Part shown: positions 14,996-23,319 of the stretch, piece after piece | How the letters are laid out: every line of letters begins with the position of its first letter | Position numbering within the stretch: position 1 is the first letter of the stretch | NCBI RefSeq assembly: GCF_000153725.1 | Contig: NZ_DS022278.1 | Coordinates: 220,097-256,567 of the forward strand | Origin: Salipiger bermudensis HTCC2601 | GTDB lineage: Bacteria; Pseudomonadota; Alphaproteobacteria; Rhodobacterales; Rhodobacteraceae | Reading direction: 5' to 3' | DNA length: 36,471 bases | Notes under the pieces: model-generated | Databases searched by the model: none | Told to the model about the DNA's origin: nothing | What the model saw: only the letters and a program-made list of their open reading frames with translations | Program-made: the position numbers and the translations under genes

Positions 14996-15400
14996 CTATT
15001 CCTGCTGAGTTCTTTCACGTTGATAGGCGCGTTCGCGCTCGGGCCAGGTGGATTTGATGTAGTCGAGGATCGCTCTAATTTCCGCATCCCTCAGGCTGTC
15101 GCCAAAGCCGGGCATGTCACTTTCATATCCCCCGCCGACCACCGCTGCAGTCCCGTCCCGCGTGATGCGGAACAGGATGTCGTCGCCATGATGCCAAGTG
15201 TGGCCCGTTGCATCATGGGGTGGCGCAGGCAGGCGGCCGTCGGGACCGAGGCTGCGCCAGTCCGGCTGCCCCTGAAGCTCCGTCCCATGGCAGGATGCAC
15301 AGTTCTGCTGATACAAAGCTGCGCCATCCATGCCTTCCTCTGCCGCAACGGCCTGCGCCCAGCTTGCAAGAGTTGCTGCAAGTGCGATCAGGCCCTTCAT
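14996..15400 (-). CDS. Periplasmic class I cytochrome c
   Basis: 134 residues from ATG 15400, which overlaps the multicopper oxidase stop (ATGA); a longer frame to 15466 only overlaps that gene. A signal peptide ends near AVA-A (residue 21). The heme attachment motif CASCH is at about residues 35-39, and the axial methionine is probably in YESDMPGFGDSL near 95. The C-terminal helix RDAEIRAILDYIKSTWPERE is typical. It is an electron carrier of the periplasm. Translational coupling to the oxidase suggests that it receives electrons from it or passes them on; this is inference. Confidence 0.92.
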   Translation of the reverse strand: MKGLIALAATLASWAQAVAAEEGMDGAALYQQNCASCHGTELQGQPDWRSLGPDGRLPAPPHDATGHTWHHGDDILFRITRDGTAAVVGGGYESDMPGFGDSLRDAEIRAILDYIKSTWPERERAYQRERTQQE

Positions 15401-16776
15401 GCGACCATGATCCAATTCGTCATTCCCGAAGCTGCGTGCCCCAGCATATGGCAATGCAGCAGCCACTTTCCCAGATTGTCCGCAACGAAGGCGATCTCAG
15501 TCATCTCGTTGGGCATGACGAGAACCGTGTCCCGTAGAGGACCAAGGCTTCCGTCTTCCTTACGCGTCCTGAAATGCATCCCGTGCAGATGCATCGCGTG
15601 CGGGAAAATCGTGTCATTGGTCATGCGGATGCGGGCCGTCTCGCCGCGCGAAAGCGTGGCAAACGGCGCCTCTCCTAGCCCGGCCTGTCCGGCCAGCGCC
15701 CAGAACTGTCCTTGTTGCACCAACTCCTGCCAGGTCAGTTTCTGCCCGTTGAAGGCTGCGCTTTCCAGGCCGCGCATCGCACCGCCCTGCAGCGGCATCT
15801 CAAGGACAGGCGCGGTGTCGACGCCCACAACCTCCATGCGCGGATTGCGTGGCAAGGGCTGAGGCGCACCGCGCGGAACTGAAGCGGCACGCCCTTCGAC
15901 AGAAACTTCAGCCAGTACGCGCCAAGTATCATCCGCTGCGGCAAAGAGAAGTCCTGCGGTTTCCCCTTCCTCGGCGGTGATATCGACGATCAGATCCATG
16001 CGCTGTGCCGGTGCAAGCACAAGCGTATCCGTCACCGGTTCTGGCGTGTCGAGAGGCATGCCGTCGAGAGCCACCGTCCAGCCGGTCAGCCCCTCCAGCT
16101 TCAGACCGAATATCTGGGCATTGGCCGAGTTGATCAGCCGCAGCCTCAGCCGCTCGTTTTGCCGGGCCGACAGGCTGTAATCGTAGCGCCCGTTCACGCC
16201 CACGAGGTTGCCGATCTGGCCTCCGTGGCTGCGCGTCATCGGCGCTGCGAAGTCATCGACGAACAGGCCCGTATCAGGGTCCAGCAACCAATCGTCGATC
16301 ATCAGGACCTCGTCCCGGTCCACATCAGGCGGTGTGGCCTCTTCGATGATCAGGGCTCCGGAAAGACCCCGCGCGACCTGTTCCATCGAATTTGTATGGG
16401 CGTGATACCAGTAGGTTCCCGCATCAGGCAGATCGAAGGCGTAGTCGAAGCTCTCACCGGGCGGCACCGCGTTCTGGGTCAGCCCCGCGACACCATCCAT
16501 GGCGTTGTCGATACGGATGCCATGCCAGTGAACAGAGGTCGGAACCTCCAGCGTGTTCACAAGTCGCCGTTGCAACCGGCTGCCTTGAGCGGCGCGGATG
16601 ACCGGGCCCGGGATCGTCCCGTCGTAGCTCCAGACCGGCGTCGCCGGATAGCCATCCGGGGCAAGCTGCACCGTGGCTGCCCTAGCTGTCAGGAGCGCCA
16701 TATCCTGAGCCTGAGTAGGGCGCGCCAGTGGAACAGCCGCGAGACCTGCGCAGAAGGCGCGTCGTGTCATCTTCAT
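15397..16776 (-). CDS. Tat-exported multicopper oxidase (CueO/laccase type)
   Basis: 459 residues from ATG 16776. The leader MKMTRRAFCAGLAAVPLA has the twin-arginine motif and ends near AQA-Q. Copper ligands are complete: SVHWHGIRID near residue 85, YWYHAHTNS near 128, HAMHLHGMHF near 405 and LLHCHMLGHAASGM near 440-453. It has the three-cupredoxin layout, without the Met-rich insertion of CopA at 9.5 kb. The likely activity is Cu(I) or other metal/phenol oxidation with O2. It lies between two cytochrome c genes, one base after the upstream stop and overlapping the downstream start, an arrangement that hints at electron exchange with cytochromes. Confidence 0.94.
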   Translation of the reverse strand: MKMTRRAFCAGLAAVPLARPTQAQDMALLTARAATVQLAPDGYPATPVWSYDGTIPGPVIRAAQGSRLQRRLVNTLEVPTSVHWHGIRIDNAMDGVAGLTQNAVPPGESFDYAFDLPDAGTYWYHAHTNSMEQVARGLSGALIIEEATPPDVDRDEVLMIDDWLLDPDTGLFVDDFAAPMTRSHGGQIGNLVGVNGRYDYSLSARQNERLRLRLINSANAQIFGLKLEGLTGWTVALDGMPLDTPEPVTDTLVLAPAQRMDLIVDITAEEGETAGLLFAAADDTWRVLAEVSVEGRAASVPRGAPQPLPRNPRMEVVGVDTAPVLEMPLQGGAMRGLESAAFNGQKLTWQELVQQGQFWALAGQAGLGEAPFATLSRGETARIRMTNDTIFPHAMHLHGMHFRTRKEDGSLGPLRDTVLVMPNEMTEIAFVADNLGKWLLHCHMLGHAASGMTNWIMVA

Positions 16777-16777
16777 G

Positions 16778-17218
16778 TTAGTTGATCCCATTGGCGCGCT
16801 GTACTTCGCGGATGTAGGCGATGATCGACGTCACATCCGCGCGGGTCACCCCGGGCTGCGGCGGCATGTCGCCGAGTTTCCAATGGTGTGCGCGTACGCC
16901 GTTCGCAGCCGCCATCTGGAAGGCCATATCGCCATGATGCGACGGCTCGTAGATCTTGTGGATCAGCGGCGGGGCGATCCCCATTTTCCCGGCGGCATTG
17001 TCACCATGGCAATCAGCGCAGACCGCATCGAAAGCCCGCTTCCCCATCGTCCCCTCGGGCGACAATGTATCGGGAAGAGTGACGGCCACCATGGCCGCGC
17101 CCTCCGCTGGCGCCATGGTTTCCTGCGCGGGGGCGGTTTGCTCGGAGGAGCGAGTGACTGCATAAGCACCAAGCGCCACGACAAGAATCGCGGCCCCGGT
17201 GAGGGTGAATTTGTTCAT
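16778..17218 (-). CDS. Membrane-anchored or periplasmic cytochrome c
   Basis: 146 residues. An N-terminal hydrophobic segment (residues 5-20) without a clear cleavage site may be an anchor; an Ala/Pro/Glu-rich linker follows. The heme motif CADCH is near residues 67-71, and the likely axial Met lies in KLGDMPPQPGVTRADV near 118. IIAYIREVQRANG forms the C-terminal helix. AGGATAC precedes the ATG. The stop is one base before the oxidase start. It is likely the electron partner on the upstream side of the oxidase. Confidence 0.9.
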   Translation of the reverse strand: MNKFTLTGAAILVVALGAYAVTRSSEQTAPAQETMAPAEGAAMVAVTLPDTLSPEGTMGKRAFDAVCADCHGDNAAGKMGIAPPLIHKIYEPSHHGDMAFQMAAANGVRAHHWKLGDMPPQPGVTRADVTSIIAYIREVQRANGIN

Positions 17219-17305
17219 GATAGTATCCTGATCTGCACGGCTTTGCGGGCCGCGCGCTCTGATGATGGGTCGATCGGAAACGACCCAGGTTCAACTGGAG
17301 CTGGC

Positions 17306-17626
17306 TCAGGCGCGAGGAGGCGGGAGGTCAAGGGACAGACTGATCGTCGTGCCACTTCGTGGCTCCGGCCACGCATGACGGAGGCGTGGCGGGTTGGCGC
17401 TATGGAGAGGCTGACTGGTATCGACAAGGGCCCAGCCTGCGCAGGTCGCCATGTCAGAACAAGGCGCGTCGACCTGGTGCTGGTGCGCCGGGGCCTGCTG
17501 ATTTGCATCGATGATCGCCTCTGGGCAGGCCGCGCATTCATGCATCGCGGGCCCAGCCGCAGACATTTGCGGGAAGGCAGCCAGCATCACCAGGCTGGTC
17601 AGGACGATGATGGCGAGCAGGCGCAT
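17306..17626 (-). CDS. Small secreted Cys/His protein (second copy of the type)
   Basis: 106 residues, with GAAAGG eight bases before ATG 17626. The signal peptide covers residues 1-24 (MRLLAIIVLTSLVMLAAF, cleavage near SAA-G). Mature metal-ligand clusters are MHECAACPEA, HQHQVDAPC and CSDMATCAGW (Cys-x5-Cys), and it ends LDLPPPRA. The layout matches the products at 8928-9281 and 25551-25910. It probably heads the cytochrome-oxidase-cytochrome unit; the 87-base gap downstream contains a small GGGTCG/CGACCC hairpin (17267-17286). Copper binding is inferred. Confidence 0.72.
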   Translation of the reverse strand: MRLLAIIVLTSLVMLAAFPQMSAAGPAMHECAACPEAIIDANQQAPAHQHQVDAPCSDMATCAGWALVDTSQPLHSANPPRLRHAWPEPRSGTTISLSLDLPPPRA

Positions 17627-17725
17627 GGGGACCTTTCGTCGTCAGCCAGCAAGATGGGATCTCGCGACACAATGGTCACTACTGTCCCCCGTACACTGCG
17701 TTTTCCAGGCGTGTACACCTATCCC

Positions 17726-17741
17726 GCAGACTGCGGTCTGC
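17726..17741. terminator. Short hairpin after the APC permease gene
   Basis: GCAGAC-TGCG-GTCTGC is a perfect 6-bp stem in the 149-base gap between the permease stop and the small secreted gene. There is no T-run, so it may be a weak terminator or an operator; GTGTACAC at 17711-17718 nearby is also palindromic. Confidence 0.35.
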
Positions 17742-17775
17742 CGACTATAACCTTGTTTCAGGACTACGTTATTCA

Positions 17776-19104
17776 TCATTCATCGCGGTTGCCATACTGC
17801 GGAGCGAGCCAATTCGATAGATAGCTCCTCTCGAAGAAGAAGACAGTGAAGATCCCCGCGCCAGCGAGGATGACGATCATGGGATCGCTCTGCAACTTCA
17901 TTGCCGTAAATGCAGTTAGCACGATGGCGTCGAAGCATAATGCCGCTATCAAAATCGGACTCCGGGCTCCGATGTCTTCCCGGCGGAAACGCCATACGCC
18001 CCAATGGACCACCATGTCCATGACCAGATAGAAGAACGCACCGAGTGATGCGATCCGGCCTAGGTCAAAGAACACTGCCAGCCCTGAGGCAACCACCACC
18101 GTATAGACAAGGGTGTGGCGCTGGATCGGGCCCGTCATGCCGAAATGGCTGTGCGGGATCATCTTCATGTCAGTCAGCATGGCCAGCATTCGCGACACCG
18201 CGAAAACACTGGCTAGGACGGCCGAGGCAGTGGCCACGACCGCGAGTAAGACGGTCAGGAGGAACCCCGCCTCGCCAAGGGCGGGCTTAGCGGCCTCGGC
18301 CAGAGAATAATCCCGAGCGTCAACGATTTGGTCGATGGTCAGGCTCGAACCGACGCCGAAGGCCACTAGGAGGTACACCACGACACACAGCGCGATCGAG
18401 ATGGCGATTGCCCGGCCGACGTTACGATGGGGATCGGTGATCTCAGCGCCGCTATTGGTGATTGTCGTGAAGCCTTTGAAGGCCAAGATGGCGAGTGCGA
18501 CGGAGGCCATGAACCCAGTGGCGCCATGGGCACTGATGTCTTCCGTGCCCGCAGCGAAGTCAAACCCGCTTGACCAAAGAGCTGCAAACCCGAAAATGGC
18601 AATACCGCCGATCTTGATCGCAGCCATCACTAGAGAAAAAAGACCAATCGAACGGTTTCCCGCGATATTCACCAGGAATGCGAATAGGATCACGCCTACC
18701 GCCAAGATCGGCACCAGTGGTCCACCGTCAATGTTGAAAGGACGCAGAAGGTAGGCAGCGAAGGTCCGGGCGACTAGGCTTTCGGCGATGACCATGCTCA
18801 ATGCCATCAACAGAGCAGCACCAGCGGCCACTGCTCCGGGGCCGTAGCACTTCTGCAGGATCATCGCGATGCCCCCTGCCGAGGGCCAGGCATTCGACAT
18901 CTTTACATAGCTGTAGGCACTGAAACCGGTAACAATTGCGCCGACGATGAAGGCGATTGGGAACAGGGTCCCTGCCAACTCGGCAATCTGGCCAGTCAGG
19001 GCAAAGATGCCAGCACCGATCATGACCCCAGTACCCATCGCAACCGCGCCGCCGAGTGTGATCGAGCCAGCCTTGTAGTCGCCGCCCCCATGGTTGTGTT
19101 TCAT
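17776..19104 (-). CDS. APC-family amino acid/polyamine permease
   Basis: 442 residues with about 12 transmembrane helices. The first helix carries GTGVMIGAGIFALTGQIAE, the unwound GxGIF substrate motif of the APC superfamily. Later signatures include SNAWPSAGGIAMIL, ALAILAFKGFTTITNSGAEI (helix 6 region) and FAVSRMLAMLTDMKMIP. The N-terminal tail KHNHGGGD has two histidines. It starts four bases inside the stop of a 36-codon frame and closes the copper ATPase operon. Substrate is unknown. Its role in a copper operon could be amino-acid or thiol precursor uptake, but this is a guess. Confidence 0.9.
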   Translation of the reverse strand: MKHNHGGGDYKAGSITLGGAVAMGTGVMIGAGIFALTGQIAELAGTLFPIAFIVGAIVTGFSAYSYVKMSNAWPSAGGIAMILQKCYGPGAVAAGAALLMALSMVIAESLVARTFAAYLLRPFNIDGGPLVPILAVGVILFAFLVNIAGNRSIGLFSLVMAAIKIGGIAIFGFAALWSSGFDFAAGTEDISAHGATGFMASVALAILAFKGFTTITNSGAEITDPHRNVGRAIAISIALCVVVYLLVAFGVGSSLTIDQIVDARDYSLAEAAKPALGEAGFLLTVLLAVVATASAVLASVFAVSRMLAMLTDMKMIPHSHFGMTGPIQRHTLVYTVVVASGLAVFFDLGRIASLGAFFYLVMDMVVHWGVWRFRREDIGARSPILIAALCFDAIVLTAFTAMKLQSDPMIVILAGAGIFTVFFFERSYLSNWLAPQYGNRDE

Positions 19105-19211
19105 GATGAAACCTCCGTTATCGGGGAGCGCTTCAGCGCCTTGTCGCCGAGGTGGGATGTTGCAATCAACGCGGCGAGGGAGATCGCGGCGTTAGTGAAG
19201 AAATCGTTCAT
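19101..19211 (-). CDS. 36-residue peptide upstream of the permease
   Basis: From ATG 19211 a frame of 37 codons runs to a TGA overlapping the permease ATG (ATGA). The product begins MNDFFTNAAISLAALIATSH and ends with a basic, polar tail; the first 20 residues could form a short hydrophobic or amphipathic helix. GGGCG lies upstream but is a poor ribosome site. Support comes from the coupled stop/start and codon use; it might simply be a translational leader for the permease. Confidence 0.45.
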   Translation of the reverse strand: MNDFFTNAAISLAALIATSHLGDKALKRSPITEVSS

Positions 19212-19241
19212 GTTTTCGCCCATTTCTGGCTATCGAAATCG

Positions 19242-19628
19242 TCAGATAGCAGCAACCACGCCAGCCAGCCTGTCACGAACCTTGCCCGCTACGGCGGAGA
19301 GTTCGGTGTTTTCGATGGCCTGCATCGATGCCTGCGGATCGACGGCCGAGACTTCGAGGCCGCCGGGTATTTTGCGCAGGATCACATTGCAGGGCAGCAT
19401 CGCACCCACCTTGGGTTCCAGCCCGATTGCCTCCCGAGCCATCCCGGGGTTGCAGGCACCAAGGATCAGGTAGCCATCCATGTCCTTGTCGAGTTTCTTC
19501 TTCATTGCCGCCTTCACGTCTATCTCTGTCAGGACGCCAAAGCCCGCGTTGGCCAGCGCCTGCCGTGTGCGAGCTTCAACCTCGTCTAGGTTGGCGCCCT
19601 CGAAGAAACGGTCGATTGAATAACTCAT
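19242..19628 (-). CDS. DUF302 family protein
   Basis: 128 residues without a signal peptide, so probably cytoplasmic. The DUF302 pattern is clear: FGVLTEIDVKAAMKKKL, YLILGACNPGMAREAIG and VGAMLPCNVILRK, with the conserved ACNP and LPCN cysteines. DUF302 proteins often occur beside copper and sulfur genes. The pair of cysteines could bind metal or heme-like ligands, but no activity is established. The gene lies between two very small genes in the ATPase operon. Confidence 0.9.
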   Translation of the reverse strand: MSYSIDRFFEGANLDEVEARTRQALANAGFGVLTEIDVKAAMKKKLDKDMDGYLILGACNPGMAREAIGLEPKVGAMLPCNVILRKIPGGLEVSAVDPQASMQAIENTELSAVAGKVRDRLAGVVAAI

Positions 19629-19642
19629 CTGACTTCATTCGG

Positions 19643-19747
19643 CTATTTGCGCAGGTACTTCACAAGTGCCGCGATTGCGAGCACAACCAGGATCAAGATC
19701 AGGATCATCCAGATCCCGCCAATTCCCATTCCGAATCCGCCCATCAT
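19643..19747 (-). CDS. 34-residue single-span membrane peptide
   Basis: The ATG at 19747 overlaps the upstream methyltransferase stop (ATGATG) and follows GGAAGGTG. The peptide has a Gly/Met-rich start (MMGGFGMGIGG), one transmembrane segment (IWMILILILVVLAIAALV) and a basic end (KYLRK), which implies a C-terminus in the cytoplasm. The strong ribosome site and coupling make it a likely real gene. Similar tiny membrane proteins occur in copper ATPase loci, but I cannot name a family. Confidence 0.68.
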   Translation of the reverse strand: MMGGFGMGIGGIWMILILILVVLAIAALVKYLRK

Positions 19748-20430
19748 GTTTCACCTTCCTTTGAGCCCCGAACTCGCGAGCTTGATCTACTGGGGGGAGC
19801 ATTTTTTTGGGGAATGAATGCAGGGACGCTTGCAGCATAGCGCTCCCAAGCTTCGCCGAAACTGGCGCGACTGTCGGCTTCCTCGCTCCTCGCCAGGCGC
19901 ACATACATCCACACCAAAACCGGAAACATCGCGAGCGTCAGCAGAGTCGGCCACTGCACGAGAAATCCAGCCATGATGAGAATGAATGCTGCGTACTGCG
20001 GATGGCGAATCCTTGCATAGGGTCCTGTCGAGGCCAGGCGTCCTTGCCGCTGCGCCGTCCAGAGATGATGCCAAGCCACAGAGAGCAGCCAGAAGCCGGC
20101 ACCGACCAGGAGAAAACTTAGGAGGTGAAATGGTCCAAAGTGTGGATTGGTGCGCCAGCCCATGATCATCTCTGGCAAATGCCCGCTGTCGTGAGCGAAC
20201 CAGTCGATACCGGGCCAGTGCGATTGCAGCCACCCGGAAAGCACGAAGATCGTCAGCGGGAAGCCGTACATCTCAGCGAAGAGCGCGACAATGAACGCAC
20301 TGAATGCACCGAAGCTTCGCCAGTCCCGCGCAGTTTGCGGTTTGAAGAAGCTAAGAGCGAAGATGATAAACACCGCCGAGTTGACGAAGACGAGGAACCA
20401 AAGACCATAAGAGGCGCCGGTATCTGTCAT
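19744..20430 (-). CDS. ICMT/NnrU-like membrane methyltransferase
   Basis: 228 residues with five or six transmembrane helices. The C-terminal half holds the isoprenylcysteine carboxyl methyltransferase-like signature GPYARIRHPQYAAFILIM and SEEADSRASFGEAWERYAA, the SAM-binding region of this superfamily. Bacterial members of this type are frequently next to copper ATPases and DUF2933. The substrate in bacteria is unknown. Starts within the stop of the DUF2933 gene (ATGA) and ends on the start of the next peptide, so the three are translationally coupled. Confidence 0.86.
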   Translation of the reverse strand: MTDTGASYGLWFLVFVNSAVFIIFALSFFKPQTARDWRSFGAFSAFIVALFAEMYGFPLTIFVLSGWLQSHWPGIDWFAHDSGHLPEMIMGWRTNPHFGPFHLLSFLLVGAGFWLLSVAWHHLWTAQRQGRLASTGPYARIRHPQYAAFILIMAGFLVQWPTLLTLAMFPVLVWMYVRLARSEEADSRASFGEAWERYAASVPAFIPQKNAPPSRSSSRVRGSKEGET

Positions 20431-20684
20431 GATTTGTCATCTCCGTGGCCGTGGCCTCCGTGCCCCCCATGCATAAAGAAGTGCATGCCCACGCAAACGA
20501 GTAGCGGCAACCAGAGGAGCCAATCGCTCGCGAGTATGTGGACCCGATGTTCGTACCCCAGAAGCACCCCGGCAATCCCCAGGGCAACGATGAGATAGAC
20601 TCCGCCTCGCGAACGCCAGAAGGAAGGAGGCCTCGCCTCCTCATTGCTTTTCTTCTCGTCGATGTGCTTGGTATGTAGTGCCAT
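20427..20684 (-). CDS. DUF2933 small membrane protein with His-rich tail
   Basis: 85 residues with GAGAGGTGC before the ATG. Two transmembrane segments (about 29-45 and 53-70) surround a short loop; the second ends VGMHFFMHGG. The last 16 residues, HGGHGGHGHGDDKS, are rich in His and likely bind metal. This matches DUF2933, often found behind CPx copper ATPases. It begins 18 bases after the ATPase stop on the downstream side. Confidence 0.88.
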   Translation of the reverse strand: MALHTKHIDEKKSNEEARPPSFWRSRGGVYLIVALGIAGVLLGYEHRVHILASDWLLWLPLLVCVGMHFFMHGGHGGHGHGDDKS

Positions 20685-20701
20685 TTCCGCACCTCTCTCG
20701 T

Positions 20702-23104
20702 TCAGATACTTGTCTTGCGAAGTCGCAAGGAATTGAGCACCACCGAGATCGACGATGCGCTCATGGCGAAGGCGGCAAACATCGGACTGATCAGGATGCC
20801 GAATAGCGGGAAAAGCACACCTGCAGCGATCGGCACGCCGGCGGCGTTGTAGATCAGCGCAAAGAAGAGATTCTGACGGATATTGCGCATGGTTGCGCGG
20901 GCGAGACGGCGAGCCCGGACGATGCCGTCTAGGTTGCCTTTGACCAGCGTGATCCCCGCGCTCTCGATGGCGACATCCGCTCCGGTTCCCATCGCGATCC
21001 CGACATCGGCCTGAGCCAACGCGGGGGCGTCGTTGACGCCGTCTCCTGCCATCGCGACACTCCTACCTTCGGACTGCAACTCCCTGATGATCCGCGCTTT
21101 GTCTTCGGGCAGCACATCCGCCCGAATTTCGTCGATGCCGAGCCTTGAGGCGACGGCTTTTGCCGTGCGCTCATTGTCGCCAGTCGCCATGATGATGCGA
21201 AAGCCAAGGTCGTGAAGCGCCTTCAGTGCCTCTGACGTCGTCTCCTTCACCGGGTCGGCAACACTGACCATACCCGCCACCCTGCCTTCTACGACCACGA
21301 ACATGACCGTTTCGCCTTCGTCACGTCGTGCGTTCGCCTTATCGGCCAGCTCGCCAGCGTCGAGACCGAGATCCTGGATCAGCTTGAGGTTCCCGAGCGC
21401 GATGCGTTTTCCGTCGACCGTTCCCATAACCCCCTTGCCGGTGACGGCTTCGAAATCCCCGGCGTCGCCAAGTTTCATACCCCGCTCTTGCGCGCCCTCC
21501 ACGATGGCCTCGGCGAGCGGGTGCTCAGAGCCCTTTTCAAGCGTGGCCGCCAACCGTAGCACCTCGGCTTCGTCATGGCCTGCTTCCGGCAAGATGCCGA
21601 CCAGCCGCGGTTTGCCCATGGTCAAAGTGCCGGTCTTGTCGACGATCAGTGTATCAATCTTCTCGAACCGCTCCAGAGCCTCGGCATTCTTGATCAGCAC
21701 CCCTGCCTGAGCGCCGCGCCCAGTGGCCGTCATGATCGACATCGGCGTCGCAAGACCAAGCGCACAGGGGCAGGCGATTATCAGGACGGCGACCGCTGCG
21801 ATCAGGGCATAGGAGAGTGCTGGAGCTGGCCCCCAGATGGCCCAGCCGATGAACGAAAGGACCGCAATGCCGATGACTGCGGGCACGAAGTAGCCGGAAA
21901 CCTGGTCGGCATACTTCTGAATCGGGGCCCGAGAACGCTGAGCATTGGCCACCATCTCGACAATCTGGCTCAGCATCGTGTCGCCCCCTACGCGCCGTGC
22001 TTCGATGATCAGCGATCCGGTCCCGTTAATCGTAGCGCCGGTGACCGGCTCACCTTCAACCTTTTCGACCGGGACAGGCTCGCCAGTGATCATGCTTTCA
22101 TCGACTGCGGATCGGCCATCGAGCACAACGCCATCAACGGGAATCTTGTCGCCCGGTCGGACCCTCAGCCGGTCGCCGACCTGGACATCCTCAAGCGGGA
22201 TTTCTTCCTCCCTGCCGTCCTCTCGAATGATCCGTGCGGTCTTGGCGGCGAGATCGAGCAGCGCTCTGATTGCCTTGCCGGTCCCCTCACGAGCGCGAAG
22301 CTCCATCAGTTGGCCCAAAAGAACCAGCGTGACGATTACTGCCGCAGCTTCGAAGTAGACCCCGACATGGCCCTCCGCACTACGGAACCCGTCCGGGAAG
22401 ATGTCAGGCAGGAGAACCGCCACGATGCTGAAGAGCCAGGCGGCCATGACGCCCATGGCGACCAGCGAGAACATGTTCAGCTTCATCGAACGGAAGGACG
22501 TCCAGCCACGCTGCAGGAATGGCCAGCCGCACCACCAGACCACCGGTGTGCCGAGGAACAGTTCGATCCAGAGCGTGGCTCGCTCGCCAAACACCTCGCG
22601 CACGCCCGGGGCCCCCAAATAGGGGCCCATGGTGAAGACCAGCAAAGGGACTGTCAGCCCGGCTCCGATCCAGAAGCGCCGGGTAAAGTCGATAAGTTCG
22701 GGATTCGGCTCATCGGCAGTCATTGTAGCCGATTCAAGCTCCAGCCCCATGCCGCAAATTGGACAAGAGCCAGAGTGAGTCTGGCGCACCTCAGCATGCA
22801 TGGGACACGTATAAACCGGACCGTGATACCCGGCTGGCACCGTATCGTAGGAACCACCCGAGGCAGCCAATCCGACATGCGTTTTTCGCCCTATGTGATC
22901 AGGGCCTGCCGTAGACGCATGGTGATGACCACTGTGCGACTTGTGGCTGTGGCTGGCGTGCGCCGTCGCCTGACCTTCAGGCACCAGATGCATCCCGCAT
23001 TTGGGGCAGTCACCCGGTTGGTTTTGCCGGACTTCGGGGTGCATTGGGCAAGTCCAGAATTCGTCTGCGGTCTGGTTCTGATTGTGACTTTGGCTGTGGG
23101 GCAT
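20702..23104 (-). CDS. copA: Copper-exporting CPx P-type ATPase
   Basis: 800 residues. Instead of the usual N-terminal HMA domains it has two heavy-metal-binding zinc-ribbon-like domains: [20 protein letters not shown] (residues 19-38) and [20 protein letters not shown] (near 100-119), separated by a His-rich linker ([15 protein letters not shown]). Eight transmembrane helices follow, with ACPCALG in helix 6 (near 446) marking Cu(I) specificity, [11 protein letters not shown] (phosphorylated Asp near 489), TGEPVPVEK in the actuator domain and [11 protein letters not shown] near 686. It exports Cu(I) from the cytoplasm. GAGGTATAG precedes the ATG at some distance. An IS256 element 215 bases upstream may cut it off from the original promoter. 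Confidence 0.96.
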   Translation of the reverse strand: MPHSQSHNQNQTADEFWTCPMHPEVRQNQPGDCPKCGMHLVPEGQATAHASHSHKSHSGHHHASTAGPDHIGRKTHVGLAASGGSYDTVPAGYHGPVYTCPMHAEVRQTHSGSCPICGMGLELESATMTADEPNPELIDFTRRFWIGAGLTVPLLVFTMGPYLGAPGVREVFGERATLWIELFLGTPVVWWCGWPFLQRGWTSFRSMKLNMFSLVAMGVMAAWLFSIVAVLLPDIFPDGFRSAEGHVGVYFEAAAVIVTLVLLGQLMELRAREGTGKAIRALLDLAAKTARIIREDGREEEIPLEDVQVGDRLRVRPGDKIPVDGVVLDGRSAVDESMITGEPVPVEKVEGEPVTGATINGTGSLIIEARRVGGDTMLSQIVEMVANAQRSRAPIQKYADQVSGYFVPAVIGIAVLSFIGWAIWGPAPALSYALIAAVAVLIIACPCALGLATPMSIMTATGRGAQAGVLIKNAEALERFEKIDTLIVDKTGTLTMGKPRLVGILPEAGHDEAEVLRLAATLEKGSEHPLAEAIVEGAQERGMKLGDAGDFEAVTGKGVMGTVDGKRIALGNLKLIQDLGLDAGELADKANARRDEGETVMFVVVEGRVAGMVSVADPVKETTSEALKALHDLGFRIIMATGDNERTAKAVASRLGIDEIRADVLPEDKARIIRELQSEGRSVAMAGDGVNDAPALAQADVGIAMGTGADVAIESAGITLVKGNLDGIVRARRLARATMRNIRQNLFFALIYNAAGVPIAAGVLFPLFGILISPMFAAFAMSASSISVVLNSLRLRKTSI

Positions 23105-23319
23105 GTGGAAGACTATACCTCGTGAGGGTGATAGGTGATGCTATTGGGCACCTGCAGTTCGCGAATAATCGGTAGTATGATCGGGATCCTGGTGGCCCGA
23201 AAGACGATATTTCTGGCGGACTAGAGGGCTAAGGATGGCGCTGGCGGCCTCAACAAAGGTGAGCGGCGACATTGCCACGTTCTCTTTCCCGGTTTGCTGT
23301 CCTGTGCAGGGCGAACCTC
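23105..23319 (-). other. 215-base gap between ATPase start and IS256
   Basis: No gene is supported. A - strand frame from ATG 23272 runs without a stop into the ATPase gene out of frame, so it is probably chance. Any promoter for the ATPase must lie here or come from the IS256 end; I see no clear MerR-type dyad. The bases 23312-23319 are the left copy of the IS256 target duplication. Confidence 0.35.

Noticed and set aside
21575-23125. 516-codon + strand frame opposite the copper ATPase
   Set aside because: Antisense shadow; the ATPase on the - strand has CPC, DKTGTLT and GDGVNDAP motifs.
23140-23272. Possible small gene between the ATPase and IS256
   Set aside because: The frame from ATG 23272 has no stop before it enters the ATPase gene out of frame, and no recognisable product.
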